Source: Lonicera japonica | Lineage: Eukaryota; Streptophyta; Magnoliopsida; Dipsacales; Caprifoliaceae | Length of the DNA stretch: 64,000 bases | Direction of reading: 5' to 3' | Assembly (NCBI GenBank): GCA_021464415.1 | Contig: CM038470.1 | Coordinates: 31,119,774-31,183,773, forward strand | Shown here: in pieces, positions 46,538-57,470 of the stretch | Position numbering within the stretch: position 1 is the stretch's first letter | How the letters are laid out: every line of letters begins with the position of its first letter | Program-made: the position numbers and the translations under genes | The notes under the pieces: generated by a model | The model's input: only the letters and a program-made list of their open reading frames with translations | Database searches by the model: none | What the model was told of the DNA's origin: nothing

Positions 46538-47430
46538 GGAGCGGATCTTAAGAGGACTATTTTCACCCTATCCATGTGCAATGGATAAAAAGAACCCATG
46601 TCCAAACACTTTTAATGTAACTTCTAATTAAAAAAAAAAGAAATTACGCTTACTATCTCTCCCTCAAAAAATCGCGTATGCACCGCATTCCCCTTATCTT
46701 TCTCGTTGACCCTATCCCTCTATCTTCTTCCCTACCGCCAAATATCCTTTCTCGGCAACCTCTCCCACCGGTGAATCCTCCCATTGGCAACTCTCCCTCA
46801 CTACTCCTATCCCTGATCTCCTTTTTCCCCTCACTCTAATTATATCCAAACTATAAGAAAATTGTCTAGATACCAAAAGTAAAACATAAAACAAAATTGG
46901 GATAATTTCGGTCAGAGTTGTTTTCTCGAGAAATGAACGATGTTAGATTTACTAGTTTTGCACATTTCTCAAGATTTATTGACTTCTCTATAAATTGTAA
47001 TAAAATTATCAATACCAACAAATTTGTGTGCCATTAATCGATACTCTTGGTCTACAAAAAATAGAATTTTACTAAAAGAAACGCTAATCCTCCAGTGTAT
47101 TTTCTTTTACTATTCCTCTGTTCTTCAGGTCTAGGAGCCAGTTCCCAGCGGGGGAGATTGGGGAAAGACTGTGTTAAGGAGATAAGGCAGTGATTTGGGG
47201 GAGAGATAATGTTAGTTAAGGAAAGATGATATTGAGTATAGAGAAGGGGTTGCTGACGATGGAGTTTGCTTGCGGAAAAAAGGTTTGAGAGGGGTAGGGA
47301 GAGAAATAATCGTGTTTTTCCCTTCCCCTTTTTTTAATTTTTTTTCTCATTTGAAAAGTGTTTGGATGCAGATTTTAGTTATGCAATCCACACAGATAAG
47401 GTGAGGGATGGTCCTCTTAGGATCCACTCT
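46538..47430. mobile_element. Long-TIR element, possibly MULE-type (893 bp)
   Basis: The left end GGAGCGGATCTTAAGAGGAC is inverted at the right as AGAGTGGATCCTAAGAGGAC. The similarity continues for at least 80 bp, including CCAAACACTTTT, and may reach farther in the C/T-rich versus G/A-rich inner arms. No transposase. No convincing 9-bp duplication was found. Confidence 0.6.
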
Positions 47431-48431
47431 GATTATAAGAATATATATAAATATATAAAGCAATATATAGGGGTCCGTTCGGATTCAAAAGGCTAAATTT
47501 ACTTGAACAAACCTGAATTGTATTTATATTTTAAAACTCCTACTTAACCCGATTGAAAAAATAAAACACATCCTATTATGGTCAAGTTGGTCGAAATTTT
47601 GTTGGGTCAAGCCTTTTGCCATCCTTATTGTAAGTGGTGCAAAATTTAGGCCCAACTCACGGTAATGATTTAAAAAAAAGAGTTTTGTTATGGTAGCGAG
47701 AATATGAACTTAGACAAGGAATTTTTTGGATACGGTAGGTTCTCATTTGCGTGTGTGTGTGATTGTTATATTGAGCTCTTAGGGCTGTCAATCAATGAAG
47801 GATATCGATTACAAGCACTCTTTCTCTCAAACAGAAAAATCAAACAAGTAATATGCTAACAGCCAAAGTATTCTACAACCAACAACCAACCATTATTCTA
47901 AGCCCTCCCTATTCTATTTATACGTATAGAATTAGGGTTACATTTACTCATTAGGATTAACAGTAAAATGACCAAAGAGGGTAAGACTTGGATAATACTA
48001 CAGCATTCTCTCCCTTATCCACAACTAACAACTTTTGAAACTGCACGTTTGTAGTGGTGTAGTAGAGGTCAGTACGATTCTACACAGGTTCGTGTGAGTC
48101 AGTATGATTCTCCTCATGCACTTTCCATATGTTAGGCCACGTGTGCCATTCCTTGTTGAAGCTAACCTCGGCTTGGTCGTCTCGGCAACTTCGGTGTCGA
48201 TAACTCAGCGTGTATTCTGTTTGTTCCCTTCGCTCATGCCAGGTTTGGTTTGCCATATGGGCTCTTAAACAGATTGGGTCGGCCCATCTTACCTTAACCA
48301 AGTTTTATGCTCCCTCACTTATAATTGCCAAAATAATTTTTATTTTTACAAAAGCAAATGATGCATACGGTAGATGTACATTATGCATTAGGAATAATGT
48401 TGCTTTGCCATTCACAAAGTGTATAAATATC
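47431..48431. other. Noncoding interval with a possible copia-type LTR remnant
   Basis: Near 47786-48030 the minus strand has a TATAAATAGAATAGGG promoter-like run and ends ATTCATTGATTGACA, resembling a short copia LTR. The second end and target duplication were not found. Otherwise unremarkable. Confidence 0.3.
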
Positions 48432-49113
48432 TAGTGGCTTAGTTAGGATTGACCCCCGTTTTTGAATTTTTTATATATAATATAAATAAAGTTGTAAGGT
48501 AAACATATGGTTTTTTAAAAGTTCAGGATTTTTATAATAAATAAAGGTCTATCCCTTTAATTTTTCACTAGTAAATCTCATGCTACTTGATGATCAACTA
48601 CAAAACTATATAGAACATGTAAAGTCTAATGCTGACTTTTTTAATTTGACGGAGATTGGTGAGTTTGCTAAAAATAGGTTGAGTGCAGTAAAACATATTG
48701 GTTATCCATTAGTGTATTTTCTCATGAAGTTGGTTTACTTTTACGTGTTGCAAAAGTAAGTGTTAAGAGAACATTTTCAGTGATGAAAATCATCAAGAAT
48801 GCACTACGTAATCAAATGTGAAATGAATTTATGAATTATTATTTGGGGATTACGTTGCACAATAAGATTAAGAATGAAGAAATCTTGTAATATTTTCAAA
48901 AAATGAAACCTCATACAATGTTATTATAATTTGTAATTGTAATCATTGGATTGTATGAAAGATTTCAATTTTCAAGTATTGTGTTTGCGTTAAAATATTT
49001 GCCCTATTATTAATTTAATTTTTTCATCTTATTTTAGTTGTTTCAGAATTTTTTTTTATATATTATAGTAGTATCTTTGACCCTCCTCCATCCTTGTCTT
49101 GGTTTTGCCCCTG
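48432..49113 (+). mobile_element. Deleted hAT element remnant
   Basis: TAGTGGCTTAGTTAGGATTG at the left and CAGGGGCAAAACCAAGAC (inverted) at the right resemble decayed ends of hAT elements that encode MYM/TTF-type transposases. The interior retains only the transposase C-terminus. No matching 8-bp duplication seen. Confidence 0.5.
48580..48930 (+). pseudogene. hAT transposase C-terminus (MYM/TTF-type), broken
   Basis: The segment reads LLDDQLQNYIEHVKSNADFF, then, after a frameshift, VAKVSVKRTFSVMKIIKNAL, RNQM, a stop, and NEFMNYYLGITLHNKIKNE before further stops. The SVKRTFSxMKIIKxxLRNxM block is the hAT dimerisation motif of this transposase class. Only the last part of the gene remains. 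Confidence 0.75.
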
Positions 49114-49689
49114 TATCTCTCCATAGTATATGTAAAGCATGAGACCTTGGGTTTGGTAAGTTTATGAAATTACAAAATTAACCTTTATACTTCAAAACTT
49201 ACAATAAAAAGTCATACTTAAAGTGGGGTTTAAACTAATGACCTTAAGCATGAAAAGTACAAGTTATTACCACTTAACAATTAATACCATTAGATATGTT
49301 TATTTCAAAAATCTATGCTACATTTTAAAAATTACTAGGTATCATGTTACATACCTATTAAATGTGCCACCAAGTATAGTGCACTATAAATACAAGCGCA
49401 AATAACAAGTCATCTAAGTTTTTTGATTTATTATAGATTTATTTTGAGAGTCCATGTAGAATTATTCTTAATTAGAATTATTTAAAGAAGGGATAAATTA
49501 CACTTTGGTCCTCTGAAGTCTAGTTACAGTTTCACTTTAATACCTGACCTCCAAAATTTACACATACAACCCCTTAAATTTCACATTGTGTTTTACTTTA
49601 TCCAAAAGTGGACTATCATTCGTAATACATTAACGGATTTGGTAGCTCTTCATGCATATTTACAATAATGAACAACATTTGTGTATCCT
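49114..49689. other. AT-rich noncoding interval
   Basis: No gene or TE terminus recognised. Confidence 0.45.
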
Positions 49690-50390
49690 GAAGTTTGTTT
49701 TGAATTTCACCATGGTCCGTAATGTTTAGTTTTTTGCGCATGTAATTAAGATCCTAAAAGTCGGGTAACAAAGCGAAAATCGAAACAATCTTCAAGGAAC
49801 ATAAATTGATTTTCTTTTTTTGCACCTTACACTAATTTTCCTTCTCCTTCTCCTTTGAATTTTGTTTTTTTTAAAAAAAATCATGTCACAAATATTAAAA
49901 AATAAATAATTTACGGCGCACTTCAAATATACTTGTCTAACTCTTGTCATTTAAGTGTTGTAAGATGTGAATCTCATGACCCATCATGCATGTTGCTAGC
50001 TAGCTTCAAAACAACACATTGTGCATAAAAATGCTTCAGCTAAACTTTGTTCTGAATTTCACTATGGTTCCTAACATTTAGTTTTTTTACGTGTGTAAGA
50101 TCCAAAAAGTTAGATAGTAAAGTGAAAATTGAAACAATCTTCAAGGAATGTAAATATTATTAATTATTATGATTTTCTTTTTTTGCCTCTTATACTGATT
50201 TTTTTTCTCCTTGGAATTTTGTTTTTAAAAGACATGTCATAAATATTAAAAAACAAATAATTTACAGCGCATTTTAAATATAATTGTATAGGCTTGTCAT
50301 TTAAATGTAGTAAGATGAAAATCTCATGAACCATCATGCATGTTGCTAACTTCAATCCAACGCATTGTGCATACAAATGCTATGTGCTAT
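49690..50390. repeat. Direct duplication, two copies of about 350 bp
   Basis: Copies at about 49690-50040 and 50041-50390 share in order AATTTCACYATGGT, GAAACAATCTTCAAGGAA, ATAAATAATTTACRGCGCA, ATCTCATGA and CATTGTGCATA, with moderate divergence and indels. A third partial copy lies at 51980-52440. Confidence 0.75.
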
Positions 50391-51974
50391 CTCTTTAATT
50401 GAGAGCGCTAATTTGTTTGTTGAGAAACTTAGTTAATATACAAGTACAAAACTTTGTACTAAGTAAGCTTAATGCTTTAGTAACAACTTAGCTCCTTTTA
50501 TTCAATTTATATATCTTTCATTTAATAGAAAAATTTCATTTTATTATTTAATTTGGTATTGCAACATTAATAGTTATATAATTGTAATGCTAGTTAATTA
50601 ATTGAGATATTGGAGTAAATTAATAGTTATAAAATTTAATTAACTTTGATATCGGGATGTTCAAAAAATTAATTTACCTGTTTTTCTGCTTGCTTTGTTT
50701 TCATCTATTACTCCTACTTGAAAAGTTATAAAAAAAAGAAGAAATTAGGATTCAACATGCTTGATAATGAAGAAAAATAATACATGCAAAACCACAATGA
50801 CTGATATTGAAAAATAAAGAAGGAGAAATTCATTGAAATCCGCTAATAAAAAATGCAGACAAGAGGTTGATCAGTTATGTATTTCAGCAGAATAAATTTA
50901 CCATCTAATGCTTAGATTTATATTACGCAAAGTGGTTCTATTTTTCTGGAGCATATGATAGTTAATTATAAATTATCAAATTAATGACTAGACTAAAATT
51001 GATTATGATAATGTAGTGGGTGTTCTCTTGTATAATAAACTTTCATTACAAAATAGTTTTCATTGCTTCATAAACTTTAATTCGTTGCATTACATATATA
51101 ATATATTACATATCATTATGTTTAGTTTAATATAAACCTTTGCACTGCAATCATTAAAACAGTGTGTTTAACCATTAAAATTTTCTTCCTGTTTGCAGCT
51201 TCAAATTTGTTTTCCTACACTTTTTCTACTCTTCTCCATTTATCGTCTATTTTCTTTTCCATGTATTGATTATTGCTATATAACTTGTACATTTGTCTCT
51301 GTATATACATAATATTAGTCGGAGAATCTAACCTTTTAAAAAAAATTACAAAGACCTACAGCATTCTTACTGTCGTCGAAAATTATAGGATTTCCATGGT
51401 GAAGGGTCACCACAATAGCATAAGTTACTGGAATTAACTTTCATATATACTTGATGTGATTAGTAGCAATAAAATTTGAAAATAATGAAGTTAGATATAT
51501 ACAGTCACGTAGAAAAAGAAGCCCTTTCTTTAATTAAATAATAGACTTCCTCTCTTTGAGGGGTAAATGGTTACATTTTTTTTTATGAAATTTGCTACTC
51601 CATGAGAGTAGATGATCTCTAAAAAGTAGATCAACTCCATTAAATTTTATCGAAAAATTTAATTGAGAAGTGGGTGAACTATAAATCTAAAACTTAACAC
51701 CTATGATATGTACAAATTAACACGTATCAATTTTTAGTTTAACCACAAAATTCGTATCAATTTTAGTTCAACCAAAAAAATGCAACGATTCAAACAATAT
51801 AATACAAGAGGAGCAAGTCAACCAAGCACGCAGTACCCTCAACGAATGTAACATCCACTATCAGTATTTTTTATTCCGTTATTCTGGATCGAATAATTGT
51901 AACACTTCTGTAAACATGTTGAAGAGTATGCAAAAGGAATTTTTCTATTCATTTATAAGGTACTTTAGAAATAT
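50391..51974. other. AT-rich noncoding DNA with sequence related to 63.2-64.0 kb
   Basis: 50880-51310 and 63180-64000 share CATTGCTTCAT, GACTGCAATCATTA-like, CTTCAAATTTSTTTT and CTATATAACTTGTACATTT-like blocks in the same order and strand, so they are copies of one unnamed repeat. No coding frame. Confidence 0.5.
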
Positions 51975-51979
51975 TTTCT

Positions 51980-52440
51980 GTCTCCTTGGAATTTTTTTTT
52001 TAAAAGAACGTACAATTCCATGTCACGAATATTTAAAAACAAATAATTAATGTTTGAAGTGCCGTGAGATATAAATCTCATGACCCATATATCATATTGT
52101 TACTTCAACCCATTGTGCATAAAAATGTTATGTGCTGTCCTTTAATTAAGAGATGGCTAGGTAATTTATTTGCTGACTTTATAAACTTATCTCGTATACA
52201 AATACAAAAACTTTTGTGATCCTATAATATAGGTACTTTAGTTAGTTGGCTAACTCCTTTGTTTTAGTAGCAACTCAGCTCCCATCTTCTCATTTATATG
52301 TTTCATTTTTTTTAATTTTTATCATTTTATTATTGCAATATGGTATTATGGTCATAATTATTTAATGATTGTAATGTTTTGAAATACTGGAGTAAATTAA
52401 TAGTGATAAAATTTAATACATTCCAATATCTAGATATTTT
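51980..52440. repeat. Third, extended copy of the 49.7-50.6 kb repeat
   Basis: It matches copy 2 and its downstream flank (50200-50660): TTTAAAAACAAATAATT, ATCTCATGACCCAT, CATTGTGCATAAAAATG, then GGAGTAAATTAATAGT near the end. Confidence 0.65.
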
Positions 52441-52761
52441 TTAAAAATAATATACCTTTCTTATTATTCACTTTTGTCACCCGTTGATTCTACCAAAAAC
52501 TAGAAGGAAAAGAAGAAATTAAGAATTTGACAAGATTGTCTCTATATTCAAATACGTAGGATAATATATCAAAATTGGTTTATCAATTATATATGTATTG
52601 AGTGACTAAATTAATTGAGTTTTGAGTATGAAAGTTTTATGTTGTTTGGATATTGGTTACTAAAGTTTCTATTAATTAAGGTTTAGTTATCATTTTTTAA
52701 CTTTTTCGTTAGTTAATTAAGGCTAGCCGTTAAATTATATCCAAAATTTATTAACATACAA

Positions 52762-53797
52762 TGTACGTAACACTCCAAATTTTTATAGTGGTATAAATTA
52801 TATTAATTATGTATTTTGTATACTTCGTGAGTTTTATTTCAAGTTCTTTAAGTGTCCAACTGTCCAAGGTTAATTAGGTCTGTCGGCTTATGAGAGGAAT
52901 TAGGAAATGATGAGTTGGCATGTAATTTTCTGGGTTGGCTACCTAGCTTTCTTCTTCTCTTTTATTTTAATTTCATCAAAGACTTATTTTATATAGGTAA
53001 TATATATAATTAAGAGGTGAGGAAAGAAATTAGAAAAGAAATTCGCGGGCTTCAGAGGTTTTGAGAAAATATGCCAGTGGGCTCTTTTTGGTAGAGATAG
53101 TAGACTTGGGGTTTAATTATGATGCTATTTTAGAGACAAGGTGTTGTATTTAACATGCAAGTAAATCTTTAGAATAATTTTTAATTTGTTGTCATGTTCC
53201 TTGTATTTACATTGAATTTGTTGCATTGATTGAATTTAGTATATATTGTTTGACCTCACTGATTGTTAATATTATATTTGTTGTTGTTGGCAATTTGCTG
53301 TTAAATTGATTAGTGCATGGTTAAGTTTATTCGCCAAAATGCCTAATAAGTCCATCATTTAAGTTTAGAGAGAAGTTTCAATGTGGTGAAAGTGAGGTGA
53401 GTAATTTTTAATATGTTACCAAGATGAACCAGTGTATGAGTTTGGAAGATGGTTGGTTGAGTTTGTTGACTTGATTAAGGTTGAAAATATTTTGTTATCT
53501 ACAAAATATTATGTTGAGATAATTTTTACTTATGTGTGTTATGCACCGTCCCTTTTCTTATTTTTGTGCTATAGATGAACGGAGGCAGTGTTGAGTTTGG
53601 ACTAGCGGGTTGGGTGCAGTTTAAATAGTTTATAATTTTGGATAAACGAGAGAGATTTTTATATTTTAATTATGGAGTTTATAAAATTATAGATTGTATT
53701 TTTACGAATTATTTTCGTAAGAAAATTGAATTGATTTGAATTTATTGTTTTAAAATCTTTTTTTTGTTTTTTTTTGCAACCGCGGGTCGAGGTGTCA
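52762..53797 (+). mobile_element. Degraded LTR-like sequence (about 1.04 kb)
   Basis: Starts TGTACGTAACACTCCAAATT and ends CGCGGGTCGAGGTGTCATA, close to the TGTAACACCCC...GGGTGTGACA ends of Tekay/Del-like LTRs but mutated at both ends. No coding region or clear TSD, probably an old solo LTR. Confidence 0.5.
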
Positions 53798-54475
53798 TAT
53801 ACCAAAAATGCCCTAAAGGAGAATAAAACACTTTATTTTTTTCATATTAGCTCAAGATCAATTAAACTTGTCTCTCTTGGTCTCTCCTTTTCCTTTCTTT
53901 CTACTTTGTGATTTCTTGTTTTCACCCAATCCATTTTTTTTTCTTTTTGAATCTCTTTACCCTTCACTTGTTCAGGACAAAAATAAAATAAAATCTCTTT
54001 ACCCATAAAAAATGGTCCAACTCCGGAATTCCAATCTTTTTTTTAAGTCTTTCACCAATCAAATTTATATATAGGATTTTGGTGGTTGTGGTATTTATGA
54101 AGCTCAAGGGAGTTGAAATTTAATCCATGCTTCTTGTTTATTTTTCCAAAAGAACATAATTTTTTTGATTTAAAAATTAACGAAATAAATATTCTAGGTG
54201 CTTATCTATAAAATAAAGATAAAATGAATCTTTCTTTTAGGTAAGAAGATATTGAAGAAATTGAAAGCAGAGTAGATAAAGAAAGAGACGTGAGAGACAA
54301 GAAATTGAGAGCAGAGTATAAATAGAAAGAGAGGAGAAAGAAGAGTCGTTCAAGTTAGAGGTAGAGGTGTCATTTTAACGTAAATAGATTATTGTTGGAG
54401 CGCTTGAGTGATCTTTTGAAGTGCGAAGGTTATTACCTTAAAATTCGGACGGCGCTAATTATACTTACTACTTTA
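53798..54475. other. AT-rich intergenic DNA
   Basis: No coding sequence. A GA-rich stretch occupies about 54240-54360. Confidence 0.5.
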
Positions 54476-54809
54476 TTCGTTAACAGGGTCAGTCCTGAGG
54501 CAGGACAGGCAGGGCGACCGCCCAAGGCACAAAAATAAGAAGGGGCACTAATTGTTTTGTATATGTATATATATATACAACATAATATAATAAGTATATA
54601 TTAAAAAAAATATTAAATAAATAAAATATCTTTCCAAAAATCTTTATTTAATAAGGTAACTTTCCAATAAAATGACGCAAATTTCCAAAGTCAGTCTCTT
54701 CATCTTTGCCTATTTTTCATTGACCAAAATTAAGAAAAACAGACCTATGCCTATTCTTTTATTATTCTTCAATCTTCAGCTTTTTCTTTTGCAATTTTCT
54801 ATTGCCCTC

Positions 54810-56471
54810 TGACGCCGCTAGAATAGCGCGTTGCGATAGAGCCCAAGTGCAGGCACGTCAAGTTGTAATATAGTCTCGGAAGTCCGAGTGTCGAACCACA
54901 GGGATAAGTGAAAAGGAATGGAATGGATTACGGATTAAGTGATTTTCTGGTTTCTGTGAGTTGGTTTGTTGTAGAACAACGTAAATGTAAAACAGATGCG
55001 AAAATTAATAAGAAAGCACTAAGGTAGGTGGAGATTAGTTACGATTTAAGAAACGGTGATCATTAGCTCATACTAAGATTAGAACACAAGGATTCTCGAG
55101 AAATGGGGAATGTTGGTGTATCTCTCAATAGCAGAGGGTGCGACGCTAGGCGACTCATTCCCGAATTGAAGCTATATCAAGAGAGATACAAACGACATAC
55201 CACCAAAGACGAGGTTATCATTCCTACCTCTTAGCTACGGGTGTGAAGCAAGGCAACCCATTCCCAATGAAGCTAATCCGAGATAGATATGACAAACTCA
55301 TCATAAAAAGATTTAACATCAAGCAAGTGTGGTAATCTCATGATTTAAAGAATGAAAATTATAAAGTGAATCCTAACAATGAAACGGAATAAAGTTTATG
55401 GGATAAATTAGTCAACTCATCATTTATCACATATGGTAGAAAATAAAGAGTCTAAGTATCACATAAAGTGTAAGAAGCACTCAATATATCAATAAATGAA
55501 TCAAAGATAAGCTAAACAAATTTAAAATCCATCTATGGAGTTTTAAGAACTATTCATAATTTCTATGAAGAGGGAAAAACTCCATGGATGGGGGAAAGGG
55601 ACTACAAGCTTTTTAGAACCATATAAATATGTTGTATGTTCATTAACAACCAAGCACTAAATATACAAGGCATATAAAGTCTTAATATTATGAATATACC
55701 TAGAAAGCTTGCATCAATGGAGGAAATGAAGAAGAAAAGGATTTACAACTATTTCTCAAACTTTAAACATGGATTGAGCCATAAATCACCGAATATTATA
55801 TCGCGGTTCACCTCCGTAACCTTAGTAAAAGACTACTCCATAATACTCGAAACAAGAATTATAGAAGAAGCATTCATTTCTTAAAATCAAAGTGAACTTA
55901 CAAGAAGAAGAAGAAATTACAAGGTTTTAGCTCCCACTTCTCTCTAGAATTTGTACAAAAACTTAGATATCTTAGCCTAGAAGCTAAGAATTAAATATAT
56001 ATTAAAAGGTTGCAAAATATCTAACTAAATATCTAAAATAGCTTGAACCACTAAAATAGCCCATTTTGGGTGTGAAATGGACAAGTTGTCAGGGCCATGA
56101 TCGATCATGGTTATGCCCATGATCGATCATGGAAGTGTTCTGCCAGAAAAAATGGTTCCATGATCAATCATGGTTATGCCCATGATCGATCATGGACATG
56201 CCTATGATCAATCATGGTTCTGGAATTTGTTCACTCAGCACTTTGCAAGCCTCCGAGCTTACTCTTGATCACTTCATGCAATGCCATTGTACTCCAATCC
56301 TACAAACACATGGAATACTACAAAATACACACCAACTTGGGCCATGTTAGATACAAAACTCGCTAAGACACTAATCTCAAGATAAGCGGATAATTAGGCA
56401 GAATTAAAGCAACAAACGCGTCATGCGACTCTGGGAAAGAGCTTATGCATGACAATATTATGCGTTTATCA
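54810..56471 (-). repeat. Athila 3' LTR (1662 bp)
   Basis: On the minus strand it starts TGATAAACGCATAATATTG, the typical Athila LTR start, and ends GGCGTCA. It contains the CCATGATCGATCATGG palindrome array at 56095-56227. The 64-codon frame at 55690-55884 (also in the other LTR) has no known homolog and is probably incidental. Confidence 0.95.
56095..56227. repeat. Array of five CCATGATCRATCATGG palindromes (3' LTR copy)
   Basis: Three perfect 16-bp palindromes CCATGATCGATCATGG, plus CCATGATCAATCATGG and CTATGATCAATCATGG, within 133 bp, with spacers including TTATGC after three copies. The same array is at 61619-61751. Confidence 0.95.
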
Positions 56472-56485
56472 ACTCCCCTCAACTT
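56472..56485 (-). promoter_or_regulatory. Terminal polypurine tract
   Basis: AAGTTGAGGGGAGT directly abuts the 3' LTR start TGATAAACG. It primes plus-strand DNA synthesis. Confidence 0.9.
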
Positions 56486-57470
56486 ATCTCTTGCTAGTCC
56501 CTTAGCAAGACACAAATATATAATTACAAAAATAAAACACTATACAAAAAGATGTTAACTTCTAAGTTCCCAAAGAAGACGAGTTGCATCTCGTGAAGGT
56601 TTTCAGAAATGATACCTACAAACATTGGAAGTTTGATCATGATGAACGATGAGAATGAAGTTTCAAGTTTCAATTTGCAAAGCAAGAGGCATTACTATCA
56701 ATTTTCCAGAATGACGGACTTTTGAATGATCATCTAATTCGCCTATCTCCTTTAGAACACAATCCCATATTCTCCAATGCTCACATACTAGACTTCGATT
56801 CAAACAATTCAATATAAACACAAAGAATCATAATCATTCAAGAAGGAAGAGAGAACTTTTTCAAAAACAAAAGCTCCAAGATTTGTCAATTCTAAGCACT
56901 TTCTTTATCTTTTACTTGGAAATTTTTGCTAAATTAGATCAGGGCGGTTTTCATCTCTATGAGGGGCAGCGGTCTCACTTATCGAATTTTCTCATTACTG
57001 CTCATTCATTGGAGCTAGAAGGAAGCTATTCACCCTTTCCCATATGGTAACCTAAACCCATCCATAATATTAGACAAAGAGACTTAAGATTTAGTCAAGT
57101 GAAGCTTTAAGTCAATATTAGGATAAAAGTCATCCAAGTTGTCAAAGTGCTATGCTTTTGTCCTCTCATTGGAGGATCTTTTCGAAAAAGCTTCCATTAT
57201 TTTTGGACAAAAATTTCTCTTCTCTCAATGAAAATAAATCTAAGTGTTATTACCGAATTGGAAACAACCAAATCAATCTAGCATGCGGAACAGGCAAATA
57301 TGACGGGATATGAGACTAAGTGGAGCAAAGCAATTTAGATTATCATTCAACATCCTATCTAGATCAAAGAATTCATGCCAAAAGCTAATGAAACAATAGT
57401 CTTCATTTGAAAAAAAATATCAATCATTCATCATTTTTCAAACTTCACAAAAAAAATTAGAACAAAAGTT
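56486..57470 (-). other. Athila 3' noncoding region
   Basis: Lies between the two polypurine tracts, where some Athila elements carry an env-like gene. No such frame is present here. Confidence 0.7.

Noticed and set aside
55690..55884. 64-codon frame duplicated exactly at 61214-61408
   Set aside because: Duplicated only because both are LTR copies, and on the strand opposite to Athila transcription.
56095..56227. CRISPR-like array
   Set aside because: Repeats are short palindromes with irregular spacers of a few to 30 bp inside a plant LTR, present in both LTR copies; no cas genes.
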